DNA from: Chromatiaceae bacterium
GTDB lineage: Bacteria > Pseudomonadota > Gammaproteobacteria > Chromatiales > Chromatiaceae
NCBI GenBank assembly: GCA_016880695.1
Contig: JAEHCY010000217.1
Span: 1 to 6,585 of the forward strand
Length of the DNA: 6,585 nucleotides
Direction: 5' to 3'
Shown: positions 5,373 through 6,585 of the stretch, piece by piece
Layout: each line of letters opens with the position of its first letter
Numbering within the stretch: position 1 is the first letter of the stretch
Position numbers and translations under genes: made by a program
Notes under the pieces: generated by a model
The model's database searches: none
What the model saw: only the letters and a program-made list of their open reading frames with translations
Told to the model about the DNA's origin: nothing

Positions 5373-6464
5373 ATGGGATTTCGATGCGGCATCGTGGGCC
5401 TGCCCAACGTGGGCAAGTCCACGCTCTTCAATGCGCTGACCAAGGCGAGCATTCCCGCCGCCAACTACCCCTTTTGCACCATCGACCCCAACGTGGGGGT
5501 GGTGCCCATGCCCGATCCGCGCCTCGAGGTGCTGGCGGCGATCGTCAAGCCCCAGAACCTGGTGCCTACCACCATGCAGTTCGTGGACATCGCCGGATTG
5601 GTGGCGGGGGCCTCCAAGGGCGAGGGGCTGGGCAATAAGTTTCTGGCCAACATCCGCGAGACCGACGCCATCGCGCACGTGGTGCGCTGTTTCGAGGACG
5701 ACGACGTGGTCCATGTCGCCGGCCGGGTCGACCCGGTGAACGACATCGAGGTGATCCACACCGAGCTCGCCCTGGCGGATCTCGAGACGGTGGAGAAGGG
5801 GCTGGACCGGGCGACCCGCCAGGCCAAGTCGGGCGACAAGAAGATCCTCGGGCGCAAGGCCCTGCTCGAGCGGGTGCGCGAGCAGCTCGATGCGGGCAAG
5901 GCGGTGCGGGCGATGGGGCTCACACCCGAGGAGCTTCTCGAGCTGCGCGATCTGTTCCTGCTCACCGCCAAACCGACGATGTACGTGGCCAACCTGTCCG
6001 AGGACGGCTTTGCGGGCAACCCGGCGCTGGAGGCAGTGGAGCAGCTCGCGGCCGCCGAGGGAGCGGTGGTGGTGCCGGTGTGCGCGGCGGTGGAGGCCGA
6101 GATCGCCGATCTGGCGGACGAGGAGAAGCGCGAGTTCCTCGCCGACATGGGCCTCACGGAACCCGGCCTCAACCGAGTGGTGCGGGCCGGTCATCGCCTG
6201 CTCGGGCTGCAGACCTTCTTCACCGCCGGACCCAAGGAGGTCCGTGCCTGGACTATCCCCTTGGGTGCCACGGCACCCCAGGCCGCCGGGGTCATTCACA
6301 CCGACTTCGAGCGCGGCTTCATCCGCGCCGAGGTCATCGCCTACGAGGATTACCTGGCCTGCCGGGGCGAGCAGGGGGCGAAAGAGGCCGGCAAGATGCG
6401 CCTGGAGGGCAAGGAATATATGGTCAAGGACGGCGACGTGATCCACTTCCGGTTTAATGTCTGA
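5373..6464 (+). CDS. ychF: Redox-regulated ATPase YchF (OLA1 family)
   Basis: This 363-residue cytoplasmic P-loop protein of the Obg-related GTPase superfamily prefers ATP over GTP. In bacteria the family binds ribosomes and is linked to oxidative stress responses and control of translation of leaderless mRNA. The sequence shows the P loop GLPNVGKST (9-17), a switch region with [11 protein letters not shown], the G3 motif DIAG (72-75) followed by [13 protein letters not shown], and ANLSE (206-210) in place of the usual NKxD. This Asn-x-x-Glu change explains the relaxed guanine specificity and is characteristic of YchF. A coiled-coil segment fills roughly 125-200, and the C-terminal TGS domain (about 280-363) begins [15 protein letters not shown] and ends [16 protein letters not shown]. 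Length is exactly typical. There is only a weak ribosome-binding site before the ATG. In many gammaproteobacteria ychF follows pth, but here it follows manC. Confidence 0.97.
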   Translation: MGFRCGIVGLPNVGKSTLFNALTKASIPAANYPFCTIDPNVGVVPMPDPRLEVLAAIVKPQNLVPTTMQFVDIAGLVAGASKGEGLGNKFLANIRETDAIAHVVRCFEDDDVVHVAGRVDPVNDIEVIHTELALADLETVEKGLDRATRQAKSGDKKILGRKALLERVREQLDAGKAVRAMGLTPEELLELRDLFLLTAKPTMYVANLSEDGFAGNPALEAVEQLAAAEGAVVVPVCAAVEAEIADLADEEKREFLADMGLTEPGLNRVVRAGHRLLGLQTFFTAGPKEVRAWTIPLGATAPQAAGVIHTDFERGFIRAEVIAYEDYLACRGEQGAKEAGKMRLEGKEYMVKDGDVIHFRFNV

Positions 6465-6516
6465 GGCGCTCCCCGCCCGGCTCCGCAGCCGCCGCAGCTG
6501 TTGGCAACAAATAGAT

Positions 6517-6550
6517 CTGTCCGGTTCAGTAGCACATAAACTGTCCGCTT
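6517..6550. repeat. Two direct copies of a 10-base motif, possibly the end of an insertion sequence
   Basis: CTGTCCGGTT (6517-6526) and CTGTCCGCTT (6541-6550) differ by one base and are spaced 24 bases start to start. Paired short direct repeats close to an element end are common in some IS families, where they bind the transposase. The general look (TGTCC motifs with AGTAGCACATAAA between them) recalls IS ends I have seen, but I cannot name the family. No transposase gene lies inside the window. Bases 6465-6510 between ychF and this pair show no clear terminator. Confidence 0.35.
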
Positions 6551-6585
6551 TGGGTTGCGCGGAGCAAAGGCGCGAAGGGCGATAG

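Noticed and set aside
5262..6446. Long minus-strand open frame (394 codons) opposite ychF
   Set aside because: It is a shadow of the highly conserved ychF gene; the His/Gly/Leu-rich product has no family likeness.
6481..6585. Open frame running to the TAG at the right edge, possible transposase remnant
   Set aside because: It has no start codon with a ribosome-binding site, overlaps no recognisable motif, and is too short to judge.

Overview
The window is GC-rich DNA that looks like a gammaproteobacterial chromosome, perhaps of the Chromatiales/Ectothiorhodospiraceae kind. The base is a PhoP/PhoQ-type two-component pair close to the gammaproteobacterial form, a type II ManC/AlgA enzyme, YchF, and a dispersed short palindromic repeat family. 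The lineage is inferred from protein character only; no rRNA or tRNA is present. No phage, plasmid, CRISPR or complete mobile element is visible.

Left part, minus strand: a DUF418/YeiB-like membrane protein starts at 470 and runs off the left edge. Bases 471-981 hold no convincing gene. They contain three diverged copies (A, B, E) of a short hairpin-bearing repeat and a strong GC hairpin just after the next gene.

Middle, minus strand: a three-gene signalling operon reads right to left. It is a small exported PepSY-like protein (3576-3250), a PhoP-like response regulator starting with TTG inside the stop codon of the first gene (3253-2567), and a PhoQ-like sensor kinase (2364-982). About 200 bases of repeat sequence (copies F, D and C) separate regulator and kinase, and the end of copy C forms the likely ribosome-binding site of the kinase gene.

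Right part, plus strand: a 219-base divergent region with a good extended -10 promoter leads into a bifunctional mannose-1-phosphate guanylyltransferase/mannose-6-phosphate isomerase (3796-5286), which makes GDP-mannose for surface polysaccharides. It is followed by the conserved ATPase ychF (5373-6464). The last ~70 bases carry two direct copies of a 10-base motif 24 bases apart, which may be the end of an insertion sequence continuing past the window.

The genes are ordinary. The most notable feature is the repeat family and the way it has been built into the phoP-phoQ junction. I do not see an undescribed multi-gene system.
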